Of a stretch of 27,956 nucleotides of DNA, positions 1 to 7,756 are shown in pieces. Numbering within the stretch: position 1 is the first letter of the stretch; every line of letters begins with the position of its first letter. The position numbers and the translations under genes are program-made. Below the pieces are notes generated by a model. The model made no database searches and was not told where the DNA came from. It saw only the letters and a program-made list of their open reading frames with translations. Source of the stretch: Bacillota bacterium (lineage in GTDB: Bacteria; Bacillota; Clostridia; Lachnospirales; Lachnospiraceae); contig JAGFXQ010000002.1 in the NCBI GenBank assembly GCA_017861355.1, positions 1 to 27,956 on the forward strand, given 5' to 3'.

Positions 1-288
1 CTCCGCCAGACGAAAGCGATAAGAAAGAGCCGCTAGTAAGGTACCCGCAATTAACGCCAGTACGAAGCCGGTAACAATACGAAGCGACGAGAATAGAATC
101 GTCCTCCAGAAATCAAGACTCTGTATCAAAACAAACAGAGTCTGAAATACCGCTACAGGGGAAGCAAGCAATATCTCCTGCCCTACCCATACGCTCACCA
201 ACTCCCAGATTAAAATCCAGAAGGCAAGGGCGAACAGCATCCTGCAAAGCCTCTCACCATAGTTACGGCTTGGTCCAGACTTCCTCAT
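1..288 (-). CDS. ABC transporter permease, NitT/TauT (SsuC/TauC) type, partial
   Basis: The first 96 residues of an inner-membrane permease are visible; the gene runs off the left edge. The translation has a basic N-terminus, a first hydrophobic segment (about residues 17-36), a segment of the type VWVGQEILLASPVAVFQTL and a second hydrophobic segment (about 68-89, SLRIVTGFVLALIAGTLLAA). This WEL...VG...L.SP...F.. / SLRI..GF.LA...G pattern is typical of BPD_transp_1 permeases of the nitrate/taurine/sulfonate family. The ATG at 288 is preceded by a clear AAGGAGG, and a stop codon lies just upstream in frame. It starts 43 nt after the substrate-binding protein gene, so the two are almost certainly co-transcribed. 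The substrate cannot be read from the sequence. Confidence 0.9.
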   Translation of the reverse strand, partial: MRKSGPSRNYGERLCRMLFALAFWILIWELVSVWVGQEILLASPVAVFQTLFVLIQSLDFWRTILFSSLRIVTGFVLALIAGTLLAALSYRFRLAE

Positions 289-331
289 ACCGGCAGCTTC
301 CTCCTTCGAATATTTACATGTCGTTTCTTGT

Positions 332-1417
332 TTATCTCATATAATAGAAATCATCTGCAGGAAGAGAACCGCCGATTGACTGAGGATTCTGATTGAACAG
401 CGAGGTCAGATATCCGTTCACCTTCGTCTTCATATCTTCTCCTTCCAGCAATGTGATATTGCAATAAGGAATTGCCTTTTGGATGACTGCCGCCTTAAAG
501 ATATCGAACTTCTCCACCAGTGCAGAAGCCTCTTCGGTATTCTCATTGACATAGGAAGCAGATGCTGCATATTCCTTCATAAAAGCATCAAAGGCCTCCT
601 TGTGCTTCTCCAGGAATTCACTTCTTACCACCACAACCCCGGTAACCACTCCGCTTCCATCCTTGCTGACTGCTTCCCACTCCTTGGCAACATCAAGTGC
701 AATCCGAACCTTATCATTGTTCATCATTACCGTTGTCACATATGGCTGGGGCAGCATCGCAATCGCATCTGAGGAATTACTGAGCAGTGCAGCTACCTCG
801 GTAGCCTCCGTCTTATATTCTACAGTTACATCCTTCTCCGGATCTATATTGTTCGCGGTCAGGATATAATTCAACGTATATTGAGGTGTCGTACCAAGAC
901 CGGTGGAATAGATTGTCTTACCTTTCAGGTCTGCAACAGAATGAATACTATCTCCTGTCTCAATAATGTAAAGTACACCCAAGGTGTTAACACCTGCCAG
1001 CTTTATCTGACCCTTCGTCTTATTATATAAGACAGAAGCCAGGTTACAAGGTACTGCCGCAACATCAAAATCTCCCTTGACGAGTCCGGCTGTAATCTCA
1101 TCTGCTGCTCCGGCTATCGTAAAAGTATAATGATTGGCAGCCGTATCAGTGGAGTTGTCCTCCATCACTTTCACCATGCCGATAGCAGTGGGGCCTTTTA
1201 ATGCTGCAATCTTAATCTCTGTCTTTTCCGCCGGCTGAGCCTGCTCCGGCTTAGCTGCATCTTCGATCGTCTCCTTGACCACGGCTGCGGTTGGTGCTAC
1301 TGTAACGGATGTCTCAGCGGTGGTACTCTCTCTGGCAGCTTTTTCGTTCCTATCCTCACATGCTGAGAACATTAAAATACATAATACTAACATTACTGAT
1401 AATTTTAACTTCTTCAT
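332..1417 (-). CDS. ABC transporter substrate-binding lipoprotein, NitT/TauT (NMT1-like) family
   Basis: A 361-residue extracytoplasmic solute-binding lipoprotein. The signal peptide ends in a lipobox (LMFSAC, Cys20), so the mature protein should be lipid-anchored outside the membrane. A low-complexity Thr/Ala/Glu/Pro linker (about 21-65) precedes the binding domain, which begins with IKIAALKGPTAIGMVKVM and contains DLKGKTIYSTGLGTTPQ and AIAMLPQPYVTTVM, motifs usual in clostridial TauA/SsuA/NMT1-like binding proteins. The ATG at 1417 has AGGAGG upstream. It lies between the TM1266-family gene (57 nt upstream) and the permease (43 nt downstream), so the three form one operon. The ligand is unknown: sulfonates, thiamine pyrimidine precursors and other small molecules all occur in this family. 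Confidence 0.9.
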   Translation of the reverse strand: MKKLKLSVMLVLCILMFSACEDRNEKAARESTTAETSVTVAPTAAVVKETIEDAAKPEQAQPAEKTEIKIAALKGPTAIGMVKVMEDNSTDTAANHYTFTIAGAADEITAGLVKGDFDVAAVPCNLASVLYNKTKGQIKLAGVNTLGVLYIIETGDSIHSVADLKGKTIYSTGLGTTPQYTLNYILTANNIDPEKDVTVEYKTEATEVAALLSNSSDAIAMLPQPYVTTVMMNNDKVRIALDVAKEWEAVSKDGSGVVTGVVVVRSEFLEKHKEAFDAFMKEYAASASYVNENTEEASALVEKFDIFKAAVIQKAIPYCNITLLEGEDMKTKVNGYLTSLFNQNPQSIGGSLPADDFYYMR

Positions 1418-1473
1418 CTTTTATAGCCTCCTATGTCTAACTTCAATTAGCAACAATCTCGGATTCCTAACTA

Positions 1474-1719
1474 TTATTTCTTAGAGTAAATTGTCTTTAC
1501 ATTCACTCCTTTAATCATTCCCAGCTTTCCAGCTAAGGTGCTTATGATATCGGCTTCCGCATTCACGACGACACTGATGATGTTGATATTTTTCTCCCGA
1601 TACGGAATGCCCATCCTTCCGATAATATATTGACCATAATCATGAAGCAGCCCATTCAGCCGTTCCACCGCCTCCATATCCTCCACAATAATGCCGATTA
1701 ACGCAATTCTTGTCTCCAA
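1474..1719 (-). CDS. TM1266-family putative iron-only hydrogenase system regulator
   Basis: An 81-residue small protein (ETRIALIGIIVEDMEAVERL...) with the ferredoxin-like ACT/NikR-C-type fold expected of the TM1266 family, which is annotated as a putative regulator linked to [FeFe]-hydrogenase maturation genes. The motifs YGQYIIGRMGIPY and NIISVVVNAEADIISTLAGKLG fit the family. I chose the TTG at 1719 because AAGGAGG sits seven bases before it; an upstream in-frame ATG would add 20 non-homologous residues and has no ribosome binding site. There is no hydrogenase gene in the window; instead it heads an operon with a NitT/TauT-type ABC transporter. It is preceded by a terminator-bearing leader (1735-1895), so its expression may be controlled by attenuation. 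Confidence 0.85.
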   Translation of the reverse strand: METRIALIGIIVEDMEAVERLNGLLHDYGQYIIGRMGIPYREKNINIISVVVNAEADIISTLAGKLGMIKGVNVKTIYSKK

Positions 1720-1734
1720 GTAAATACCTCCTTT

Positions 1735-1895
1735 TCTTTCATGTCTGAATATAAAAAAATCCCCATGCCATAATGACATAGGGAATATGAATATACCATA
1801 TTAGATCGTCTTCTTACTCGGAAGTACCTGTCGTCAGAGCGATTTGCATCATATTGATCCTATACCTTTTCATCAGAAGTTCTTTTGAATTGGCT
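1735..1895 (-). promoter_or_regulatory. Candidate attenuator/riboswitch-like 5' leader of the TM1266-ABC operon
   Basis: From a predicted start near 1895 the RNA runs about 175 nt to the TTG codon at 1719. It contains a small hairpin (TACT-TCCG-AGTA, around 1815-1826), complementary ATCG/CGAT segments around it, and UGAUGA and CUGA elements that could form a kink-turn. It ends in an intrinsic terminator only about 20 nt before the Shine-Dalgarno sequence. Terminator placement between a leader promoter and the ribosome binding site is the standard layout of transcription-attenuating leaders. I could not match it to a riboswitch class I know (not TPP, SAM, c-di-GMP, THF, glycine, ykkC or lysine by motif). 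The existence of the leader is well supported; ligand control is inference. Confidence 0.45.
1753..1784 (-). terminator. Intrinsic terminator between arsR-like gene and TM1266 gene
   Basis: On the minus strand CCCTATG pairs with CATGGGG and is followed by seven T residues. It would end transcripts from the kinase-regulator-ArsR operon and, because a promoter lies upstream of it at 1902-1930, would also stop most transcripts of the following operon unless an antiterminated form exists. Confidence 0.75.
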
Positions 1896-1901
1896 AAGAT
1901 C

Positions 1902-1930
1902 ATATTAGCATTTTGTTAATAATTTGTCAA
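1902..1930 (-). promoter_or_regulatory. Sigma-A promoter inside the 3' end of the ArsR-like gene
   Basis: Minus strand: TTGACA (1925-1930, perfect -35), 17-bp spacer, TAATAT (1902-1907) with a TG one base upstream as in an extended -10. It overlaps the last codons of the ArsR gene and points at the TM1266-ABC operon, giving a long leader. The match is good but no transcript data exist here. Confidence 0.55.
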
Positions 1931-2216
1931 CCTCAGGGCTTTCGATGGCAAAGCTCTCGATTAATCTGCCCAGCTCGGCAAATTTATCATTGTTCAAACG
2001 ATAATGCATCCACTTGCCATCTCTGCGACATTTCACAAGATCGGCTTCACATAGGATTCTCATATGATGGGATAAGGTCGGCTGAGATATCTTCAATAGC
2101 TCCAGGATGTTGCAAGCACATCGTTCTCCTCCTTTTAACTCGTCCAAGATAATCAAACGGTTCGGATCTGATAATGCCCTAAGTTCTAATGCTCTCTGAT
2201 AATATACTTCTCCCAT
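1905..2216 (-). CDS. ArsR/SmtB-family winged-helix metal/metalloid-type repressor
   Basis: A 103-residue helix-turn-helix regulator. The core runs RALSDPNRLIILDELKGGERCACNILELL, then the recognition helix region ISQPTLSHHMRILCEADLV and the wing RRDGKWMHYRLN, all standard for ArsR. The pair of cysteines in GERCACNIL occupies the place of the ELCVCDL metal-binding box of As(III)/Cd(II) sensors, and another Cys follows at LCEADL, so thiol-based metal or metalloid sensing is plausible. I take the ATG at 2216 (GGAGG five bases upstream) over the ATG at 2229-2231, which lacks a ribosome binding site. It lies 17 nt after the response regulator and is the last gene of that operon. No arsenic efflux gene is nearby, so the target is unknown. 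Confidence 0.88.
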   Translation of the reverse strand: MGEVYYQRALELRALSDPNRLIILDELKGGERCACNILELLKISQPTLSHHMRILCEADLVKCRRDGKWMHYRLNNDKFAELGRLIESFAIESPEVDKLLTKC

Positions 2217-2233
2217 TGTTCCCTCCACCATAG

Positions 2234-2923
2234 TTATACTTTAAACCGATAGCCTACACCCCAGATAGTTTCAATATATTGTGGCTTCGATGTATTATAT
2301 TCTATCTTTTCACGAATTTTCTTGATATGAACGGTAACCGTAGCTATATCTCCGACGGATTCCATATCCCATATTTCTCGGAAGAGCTCATCTTTCGTGT
2401 ACACATGATTCGGATTCTGCGCCAGGAAAGTTAGAAGATCAAACTCTTTCGTAGTGAATATCTTCTCTTCTCCGTTCAAGAACACACGTCTGGCCGTCTT
2501 ATCTATCTTAAGTCCACGGATCTCTATCATCTCATTTTCCTTCATTCCGGAACCGATCAGTCTCTCATATCTAGCCAGATGCGCCTTAACTCTTGCTACC
2601 AATTCACTCGGACTAAAGGGCTTCGTCATATAATCATCCGCGCCTAATCCAAGTCCACGGATTTTATCGATATCGTCTCTCTTCGCCGAAACCATAATAA
2701 CCGGAATATTCTTGACTTCTCGTATCTTCTTACATATCTCAAAACCATCCATACCGGGAAGCATTAGGTCCAGAATTACAAGATCATATTCTTCAACCAA
2801 GGCTCTTCTGACACCTACATCACCATTGGTCTCGACCTCCACTTCAAACCCACTGAGCTCCAGATAGTCCTTTTCCAGCTCTGCAATTGCCACTTCATCT
2901 TCAATAATTAACAACCTACTCAT
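2234..2923 (-). CDS. OmpR/PhoB-family response regulator
   Basis: A 229-residue cytoplasmic DNA-binding regulator. The receiver domain (about 1-115) has the acidic pair in LLIIEDE, the phospho-acceptor Asp52 in LVILDLMLPGMDG, a Ser in VSAK and the Lys in YMTKPF. The C-terminal winged-helix domain (about 130-229) contains FTTKEFDLLTFLAQNPNHVYTKDELF and ends VWGVGYRF-like, as in PhoB. The ATG at 2923 is chosen because AAAGGAG lies seven bases before it; an ATG eleven codons upstream is less likely. It follows the histidine kinase gene by 74 nt and precedes the ArsR-like gene, so kinase, regulator and ArsR form a single unit. The target genes cannot be inferred. Confidence 0.95.
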   Translation of the reverse strand: MSRLLIIEDEVAIAELEKDYLELSGFEVEVETNGDVGVRRALVEEYDLVILDLMLPGMDGFEICKKIREVKNIPVIMVSAKRDDIDKIRGLGLGADDYMTKPFSPSELVARVKAHLARYERLIGSGMKENEMIEIRGLKIDKTARRVFLNGEEKIFTTKEFDLLTFLAQNPNHVYTKDELFREIWDMESVGDIATVTVHIKKIREKIEYNTSKPQYIETIWGVGYRFKV

Positions 2924-2997
2924 CGTTATGCTCCTTTCAAACAGGATATAATGCATTCTCAGTATAACACCGATTCATCCTTTTCAATATTATTTTC

Positions 2998-4485
2998 TTA
3001 TTTTATATTCCCGTCGCTCTTCCTTAATGTAAAGAAGATGGTGGTACCTACGCCTACTTCACTGACCGCCCATATCTTACCCGAGTGATCTTCAATAATT
3101 TTCTTCGATATTGCAAGTCCAAGGCCACTTCCGCCTTTTTTCGAATTACGGGAAGCATCCGCCCGATAAAACCGTTCAAAGATGTAAGGAATGTCCGCCT
3201 TAGGGATACCAACCCCATTATCTTCAATCTCGATCTGTACATAATTACCAATATCATGTATTCGGATCTGCAGGACACCTTTGGATTTATCCAGGTACTT
3301 TACTGCATTACCGATGATATTATTGATTACGCGCTTTAATTGCTCCGCGTCCGCCACTACCTTGGTTCCATGATCTAGTTCATTGTAGTATTGAACCTCA
3401 ATGTTTTTCACTTCAAGATCCAGGCCAATCTCTTCCAGACAATCATCAAAGTATTCCCGGATGTTGATCTCCTTAAAGGAATAGGGTATGGTATTACAAT
3501 CGATCTTCGCATAGAAGGATAATTCATCGACCAGAATGGACATATCGTTCGCCTTGCTCAGTATGGTCTGAATATACTTCTCCTGCTTCTCCGGAGAGTC
3601 AGCGACACCATCAATTAACCCCTCCGCGTAGCCTTGAATCGCAGTTAACGGTGTTTTCAGATCATGGGAGATATTGCTGATTAATTCTTTAATATCCTCT
3701 TCATACTTAATCCGGTTATCAATCAGTTCTTTCAAACGAATTCGCATCTCCTCAAAATCCTCGCAAAGCAGCCCGATCTCATCATCCGTATCGGATTGTA
3801 CAGAGTATTCTAAGTCGCCGTCCTTGATCTGACTCATGCCAATTCGCAAAATATTTAAAGGCTTTAATATACTTCGGTAAATCCAGAGCATCAGCATCAA
3901 TGCTGTAAATATGAGTACCAGAAGGAAAGAGATCACCGTCTGGGATACCAATGCTTTAATCTGAGGAAATAAGGTGTTCAGATCGGTGATGATGAATACT
4001 GTTCCCTCGGACCCGTCTTGAAAATAGAAGTCCTGCGCCTTTACCAAAAAAGGGCTTCTACCACTGACATACATTCCTCCGTCCACATCCGTGTTATATT
4101 CTCCGAATTTCTGAAGGTATTTCTGTATCTCACTAAGCTTTCCTTCATTTCCGGCATAGATAAATTTATCGTCCTTACGCATTGCTATAAAGGAATATCT
4201 GCCTGCCAATTCCGAATTAAGATGATTAATGAAGGTCGCGTTCTCCAATTTCTGTGGCTCCTTCAGCGCGGTCAGTTTAATCTCGTTATAGATTCCTCTG
4301 GTCAGCCGATTCAGAATCTGAATCGGATTCGTGATTACCTGGACGGTGTTTGCATCCACATCATAAGACTCCTGAATCGAATTTGTCTGCAAGCTTATGA
4401 TTGTTCCTGCCGCAATGGAGAGTAGCATAATCGGCATTGCTATCATGATAAAAAAAGCCATCAAAAGCCTGTCCTTAAGTCTCAA
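2998..4485 (-). CDS. Membrane sensor histidine kinase (HAMP-HisKA-HATPase)
   Basis: A 495-residue two-component kinase, partner of the adjacent response regulator. TM1 is about residues 8-31, an extracytoplasmic sensor domain spans about 32-178, TM2 about 181-203, HAMP about 204-255. His274 in SHDLKTPL is the phosphorylation site; the ATPase domain shows an N box (NNIIGNAVKY, about 388-397), DNGVGI (422-427), the F box FERFYRAD and GGSGLGLAI (451-459). All catalytic motifs are intact. The start appears to be TTG at 4485 with GGGTGA upstream; an ATG at codon 9 is an alternative. The sensor domain resembles no ligand-binding module I recognise by eye, so the stimulus is unknown. Confidence 0.95.
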   Translation of the reverse strand: MRLKDRLLMAFFIMIAMPIMLLSIAAGTIISLQTNSIQESYDVDANTVQVITNPIQILNRLTRGIYNEIKLTALKEPQKLENATFINHLNSELAGRYSFIAMRKDDKFIYAGNEGKLSEIQKYLQKFGEYNTDVDGGMYVSGRSPFLVKAQDFYFQDGSEGTVFIITDLNTLFPQIKALVSQTVISFLLVLIFTALMLMLWIYRSILKPLNILRIGMSQIKDGDLEYSVQSDTDDEIGLLCEDFEEMRIRLKELIDNRIKYEEDIKELISNISHDLKTPLTAIQGYAEGLIDGVADSPEKQEKYIQTILSKANDMSILVDELSFYAKIDCNTIPYSFKEINIREYFDDCLEEIGLDLEVKNIEVQYYNELDHGTKVVADAEQLKRVINNIIGNAVKYLDKSKGVLQIRIHDIGNYVQIEIEDNGVGIPKADIPYIFERFYRADASRNSKKGGSGLGLAISKKIIEDHSGKIWAVSEVGVGTTIFFTLRKSDGNIK

Positions 4486-4590
4486 ACAATCTCACCCGTT
4501 CCTTTCCGAATCAAAGCCTGCATTCCAAATTATGCCGGCATTCCCTTTAAGTATGCGGATTATCTTATTCATAATCCATACTTTATCCTA

Positions 4591-4599
4591 AGTATAGCA
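4591..4599 (-). promoter_or_regulatory. Extended -10 promoter for the kinase-regulator-ArsR operon
   Basis: Minus strand TGCTATACT, an extended -10 (TGn plus TATACT), about 100 nt upstream of the kinase start. No clear -35 is visible. The rest of the stretch from 4486 to 4749 holds nothing else I can support. Confidence 0.4.
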
Positions 4600-4749
4600 T
4601 GGTCTTCCCATAAATGCACAGAAAATTACTCTAACAATTCTAAAGATTCCATGAAATATAACCAAAAGATTGTAACAAACGATATTTTCCGCACAACAAT
4701 GGAAAGAGTGATTCTCAAACTCTCTGTCGTCATGAACACCGTCATGAAT

Positions 4750-4810
4750 AAAAGCCATGGACTGATTATCTCCCCTCCGATAGAGAGAAGCTAATCAACC
4801 CATGGCTTTT
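4750..4810 (-). terminator. Long hairpin terminator downstream of metK
   Basis: AAAAGCCATGG (4750-4760) pairs perfectly with CCATGGCTTTT (4800-4810); inside it the complementary segments TGATTA and TAATCA and the CTCTC/GGGAG segments extend the stem. It begins 17 nt after the metK stop codon. A T tail is present on both strands, so it may also act in the other direction. Confidence 0.8.
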
Positions 4811-4826
4811 CATATTATCCTCTTGT

Positions 4827-6017
4827 TTATACTAAGTATTTCTTAAGCTCTTCTACCTTATCGGTTCTCTCCCAAGGAAGGTCAAGATCCAATCTTCCGA
4901 AGTGACCGTAAGCTGCTGTCTGCTTATAGATCGGTCTGCGCAGATCAAGCATCTTAATGATTCCTGCCGGACGAAGATCAAAGTGCTTGCGTACAATTGT
5001 AACTAATTCGTCTTCGCTGAGCTTGCCTGTTCCGAAGGTTTCCAGCATAATCGAGGTAGGCTCCGCTACACCGATAGCATAGGATACCTGAATCTCACAA
5101 CGTTCTGCAAGGCCTGCTGCTACGAGGTTCTTTGCAACATAACGTGCCGCATAGGAAGCGGAGCGATCCACTTTCGTACAATCCTTACCGGAGAAAGCAC
5201 CACCGCCGTGTCTTGCATAACCGCCATAGGTATCTACAATAATCTTTCTGCCGGTTAAGCCGCTATCACCATTCGGTCCACCGATTACAAAGCGGCCAGT
5301 GGGATTAATATAGAACTTAGTCTTCTCATCAATCAGTTCCTGTGGAAGAACCGGATCAAGAACATATTTCTTGATATCCTTACGCAGCTGTTCAATAGAA
5401 ATCTCATCATTGTGCTGTGTAGACAGTACCACTGCATTCAGATGAATCGGTTTTCCTTCTGCATCATACTCTACCGTTACCTGAGATTTACCATCCGGGC
5501 GTAGGTAATTTAAGGTTCCTTCTTTTCTGATCTTGGTCAGCTGCTTGGTCAACTTATGAGCAAGGGAAATCGGATAGGGCATGTACTCCTCTGTCTCATT
5601 GGTTGCATAACCAAACATCATTCCCTGATCACCTGCACCGATTTTTGAGAACTCCTCATCCTGTGCGGTATGTTCCTTTACTTCAAGTGCATTGTCTACA
5701 CCCATTGCAATATCTTTCGACTGCTCATCAAGTGCTACGATAACACCGCAGGTATTAGCATCAAAGCCATATTCGGAATGGTCATAACCAATCTCTCGGA
5801 TGGTATCGCGAACTACCTTCTGAATATCCACATAACCTTCTGTGGTGATTTCACCCATTACCAGAACTAAACCGGTAGTGATCGCAGTCTCACAAGCAAC
5901 CCTACTCATTGGATCCTGTGAAAGTAATGCATCCAGTACAGCGTCAGATATCTGATCGCATATTTTGTCCGGATGTCCTTCGGTTACTGATTCTGATGTA
6001 AATAATCTCTTTTGCAT
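4827..6017 (-). CDS. metK: S-adenosylmethionine synthetase (methionine adenosyltransferase)
   Basis: A 396-residue cytoplasmic enzyme making S-adenosylmethionine from methionine and ATP. The N-terminus MQKRLFTSESVTEGHPDKIC carries the substrate-binding His and Lys of GHPDK; the family signature GAGDQGMMFGYA and the P-loop-like GGGAFSGKD follow, with the usual C-terminal part ending in YGHFGR..LPWE. Length is normal. The ATG at 6017 is preceded by GGAGG at six bases; an ATG eight codons further up lies too near the riboswitch terminator to be the start. It is a single-gene unit under a SAM-I riboswitch, so transcription should fall when its product SAM is abundant. SAM also supplies the radical-SAM enzymes and KsgA in this window. 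Confidence 0.98.
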   Translation of the reverse strand: MQKRLFTSESVTEGHPDKICDQISDAVLDALLSQDPMSRVACETAITTGLVLVMGEITTEGYVDIQKVVRDTIREIGYDHSEYGFDANTCGVIVALDEQSKDIAMGVDNALEVKEHTAQDEEFSKIGAGDQGMMFGYATNETEEYMPYPISLAHKLTKQLTKIRKEGTLNYLRPDGKSQVTVEYDAEGKPIHLNAVVLSTQHNDEISIEQLRKDIKKYVLDPVLPQELIDEKTKFYINPTGRFVIGGPNGDSGLTGRKIIVDTYGGYARHGGGAFSGKDCTKVDRSASYAARYVAKNLVAAGLAERCEIQVSYAIGVAEPTSIMLETFGTGKLSEDELVTIVRKHFDLRPAGIIKMLDLRRPIYKQTAAYGHFGRLDLDLPWERTDKVEELKKYLV

Positions 6018-6043
6018 AATTGCCTCCATTCTAAAAAACAAAG

Positions 6044-6072
6044 AAAAAAATAAGTCCGCAATATGCGGACTT
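6044..6072 (-). terminator. Expression-platform terminator of the metK SAM riboswitch
   Basis: AAGTCCGCA pairs with TGCGGACTT (6052-6072), followed by seven T residues on the minus strand. It lies between the aptamer and the metK ribosome binding site, so it is the regulated terminator. Confidence 0.9.
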
Positions 6073-6091
6073 GATACTAAAGTTAATCAAA

Positions 6092-6191
6092 TCCTCTTAT
6101 TGCTCGATTGCTCGCTCAGGTTGGCACCTTCCGTTTATGGGGTTGCCGTGACTTCATAGAGCCTTTACTCTCCGTCACTCTGAATAAGAGA
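6092..6191 (-). ncRNA. SAM-I (S-box) riboswitch aptamer
   Basis: On the minus strand the closing helix P1 is CTCTTATT at the 5' end (near 6190) and AATAAGAG at the 3' end (near 6094-6101). Inside are the S-box hallmarks TCACGGCAACC, GGAAGGTGCCAACCTGA and the purine-rich AGAG motif after P1. The established role of this RNA is to bind S-adenosylmethionine and stabilise the terminator at 6044-6072, shutting off metK. Confidence 0.93.
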
Positions 6192-6229
6192 AATATCATT
6201 TTATTAAGTTTTGAATGTTCTGTATGAAT

Positions 6230-6258
6230 AGGATATACCGAAAGACAAAATTCGTCAA
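6230..6258 (-). promoter_or_regulatory. metK promoter
   Basis: Minus strand TTGACG (6253-6258), 17-bp spacer, TATCCT (6230-6235). The predicted start lies about 30 nt before the riboswitch aptamer, as expected. Confidence 0.6.
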
Positions 6259-6287
6259 GCGGTAATTACAAAATCCGAGTCAATCCA

Positions 6288-7586
6288 TCAACCAACCTTA
6301 AGCTTGAACTTCTTGATTGATTTCATATCTGCGGAATCCACTTTAATCATAGCTGCACCTAACAGTTGCATCTTGCTCTCGAATTGTTCATATCCGCGTT
6401 CGATGAATTCAATATTCTCCACGATTGTATAGCCCTCTGCCATAAGTCCGGCCATAACCAGAGCAACACCTCCACGGAGATCCGGAGCACAAAGACTGGC
6501 ACCGGTCAGTCTGTCTACGCCTTCAATAATTGCCGTGTTTCCTTCCACCTTAATAGAAGCGCCCATACGGGTTAACTCATCCACGTATTTAAAACGATTT
6601 TCAAAGATACTCTCAGTCACAATACTGGTTCCCTTGGAAATTGCCAGCAGTGTTGTCATCTGTGGTTGCATATCCGTTAAGAATCCGGGATATACCAAGG
6701 TCTTCACATGGGAATTACCTAATTTTCCGTTTGCCTTTACACGAACCGCATCATCAAATTCTTCCACTTCTGCACCTATCTCCAGAAGCTTGGCGGTAAA
6801 TGCCTCCAAATGCTTCGGTATTACATTTTTGATCAGAATATCACCCTTGGTCGCAGCGGCTGCAAACATAAAGGTTCCTGCTTCAATCTGATCCGGGATA
6901 ATGGAATATTCGCTGCCATGAAGCTTCGGTACACCTTTAATACGAATAATATCCGTACCAGCGCCCTTGATATTCGCTCCCATACTGTTCAGGAAGTTCG
7001 CTACATCAACAACATGCGGCTCTTTTGCTGAGTTCTCAAGAATCGTAAGTCCTTCCGCCATAACTGCTGCCATCATAACATTAATGGTTGCACCAACGCT
7101 GGAGCAGTCAAAATAAATATGTGCTCCCTTCAGATCCTCAGCGTCTGCACAAATCATGCCGTGCTCAATCTTAACCTCTGCACCAAGTGCCTCGAAGCCT
7201 TTGATGTGCTGTTCGATTGGTCTACTACCTATATTGCAGCCTCCGGGTAACGCTACCTTTGATCCTTTGTATTTACCAAGCAATGCCCCTACCAGATAGT
7301 AGGATGCTCGAATCTTTCTTACATAATCAAAATCTACATCAACGGTATTGATCTTACTTCCATTAATGGTAATGGTATTTCTGTTGATGCGGTTGACTTT
7401 AGCACCAATGTCTTCAATCGCCTGTAATAGAACGTCAATATCTTTTATGTCGGGTACATTTTCTATTTTAACAGTTTCGTCAGTCATAACAGCTGCAGCG
7501 ATAATTCCCAATGCGGCATTCTTATAACCACTGATCGTTACCTCACCAAAGAGCGGTTTTCCGCCTTTTATAATATATTGCTCCAT
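6288..7586 (-). CDS. murA: UDP-N-acetylglucosamine 1-carboxyvinyltransferase
   Basis: A 432-residue cytoplasmic enzyme that adds enolpyruvate from phosphoenolpyruvate to UDP-GlcNAc, the first committed step of peptidoglycan synthesis. Visible hallmarks are SGYKNAALG (Lys22-Asn23 of the active site), the catalytic Cys117 in LPGGCNIGSRP, which is also the fosfomycin target in this family, and DLRGGVALV near the C-terminus. The ATG at 7586 has GAGGTG upstream; the ATG four codons earlier overlaps that site and is rejected. Clostridia usually carry two paralogues (murA and murZ); the sequence alone does not tell me which this is. The gene is divergent from the Ig-like protein gene at 8140. Confidence 0.96.
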   Translation of the reverse strand: MEQYIIKGGKPLFGEVTISGYKNAALGIIAAAVMTDETVKIENVPDIKDIDVLLQAIEDIGAKVNRINRNTITINGSKINTVDVDFDYVRKIRASYYLVGALLGKYKGSKVALPGGCNIGSRPIEQHIKGFEALGAEVKIEHGMICADAEDLKGAHIYFDCSSVGATINVMMAAVMAEGLTILENSAKEPHVVDVANFLNSMGANIKGAGTDIIRIKGVPKLHGSEYSIIPDQIEAGTFMFAAAATKGDILIKNVIPKHLEAFTAKLLEIGAEVEEFDDAVRVKANGKLGNSHVKTLVYPGFLTDMQPQMTTLLAISKGTSIVTESIFENRFKYVDELTRMGASIKVEGNTAIIEGVDRLTGASLCAPDLRGGVALVMAGLMAEGYTIVENIEFIERGYEQFESKMQLLGAAMIKVDSADMKSIKKFKLKVG

Positions 7587-7675
7587 TGCACACCTCATAT
7601 TTTTATCGAACTTAAGTTTGTTAATTTTGCATATAAAATGCCTTCATAATTTGTTAAATTTTTATTGCCAATTTG

Positions 7676-7703
7676 ATTATACCACAAAGTACTATTTTGT
7701 AAA
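7676..7703 (-). promoter_or_regulatory. murA promoter
   Basis: Minus strand TTTACA (7698-7703), 16-bp spacer, TATAAT (7676-7681), about 90 nt before the murA start. Confidence 0.65.
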
Positions 7704-7756
7704 TTGTTTTTTAGTAATGTTAATTTTGTTGATGAGACAAAAGCACCATCGATGCT

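Noticed and set aside
1860..1885. CUGAUGA motif suggesting a hammerhead ribozyme in the TM1266 leader
   Set aside because: The required GAAA core segment and flanking stems are missing; it is kept only as a possible kink-turn element.
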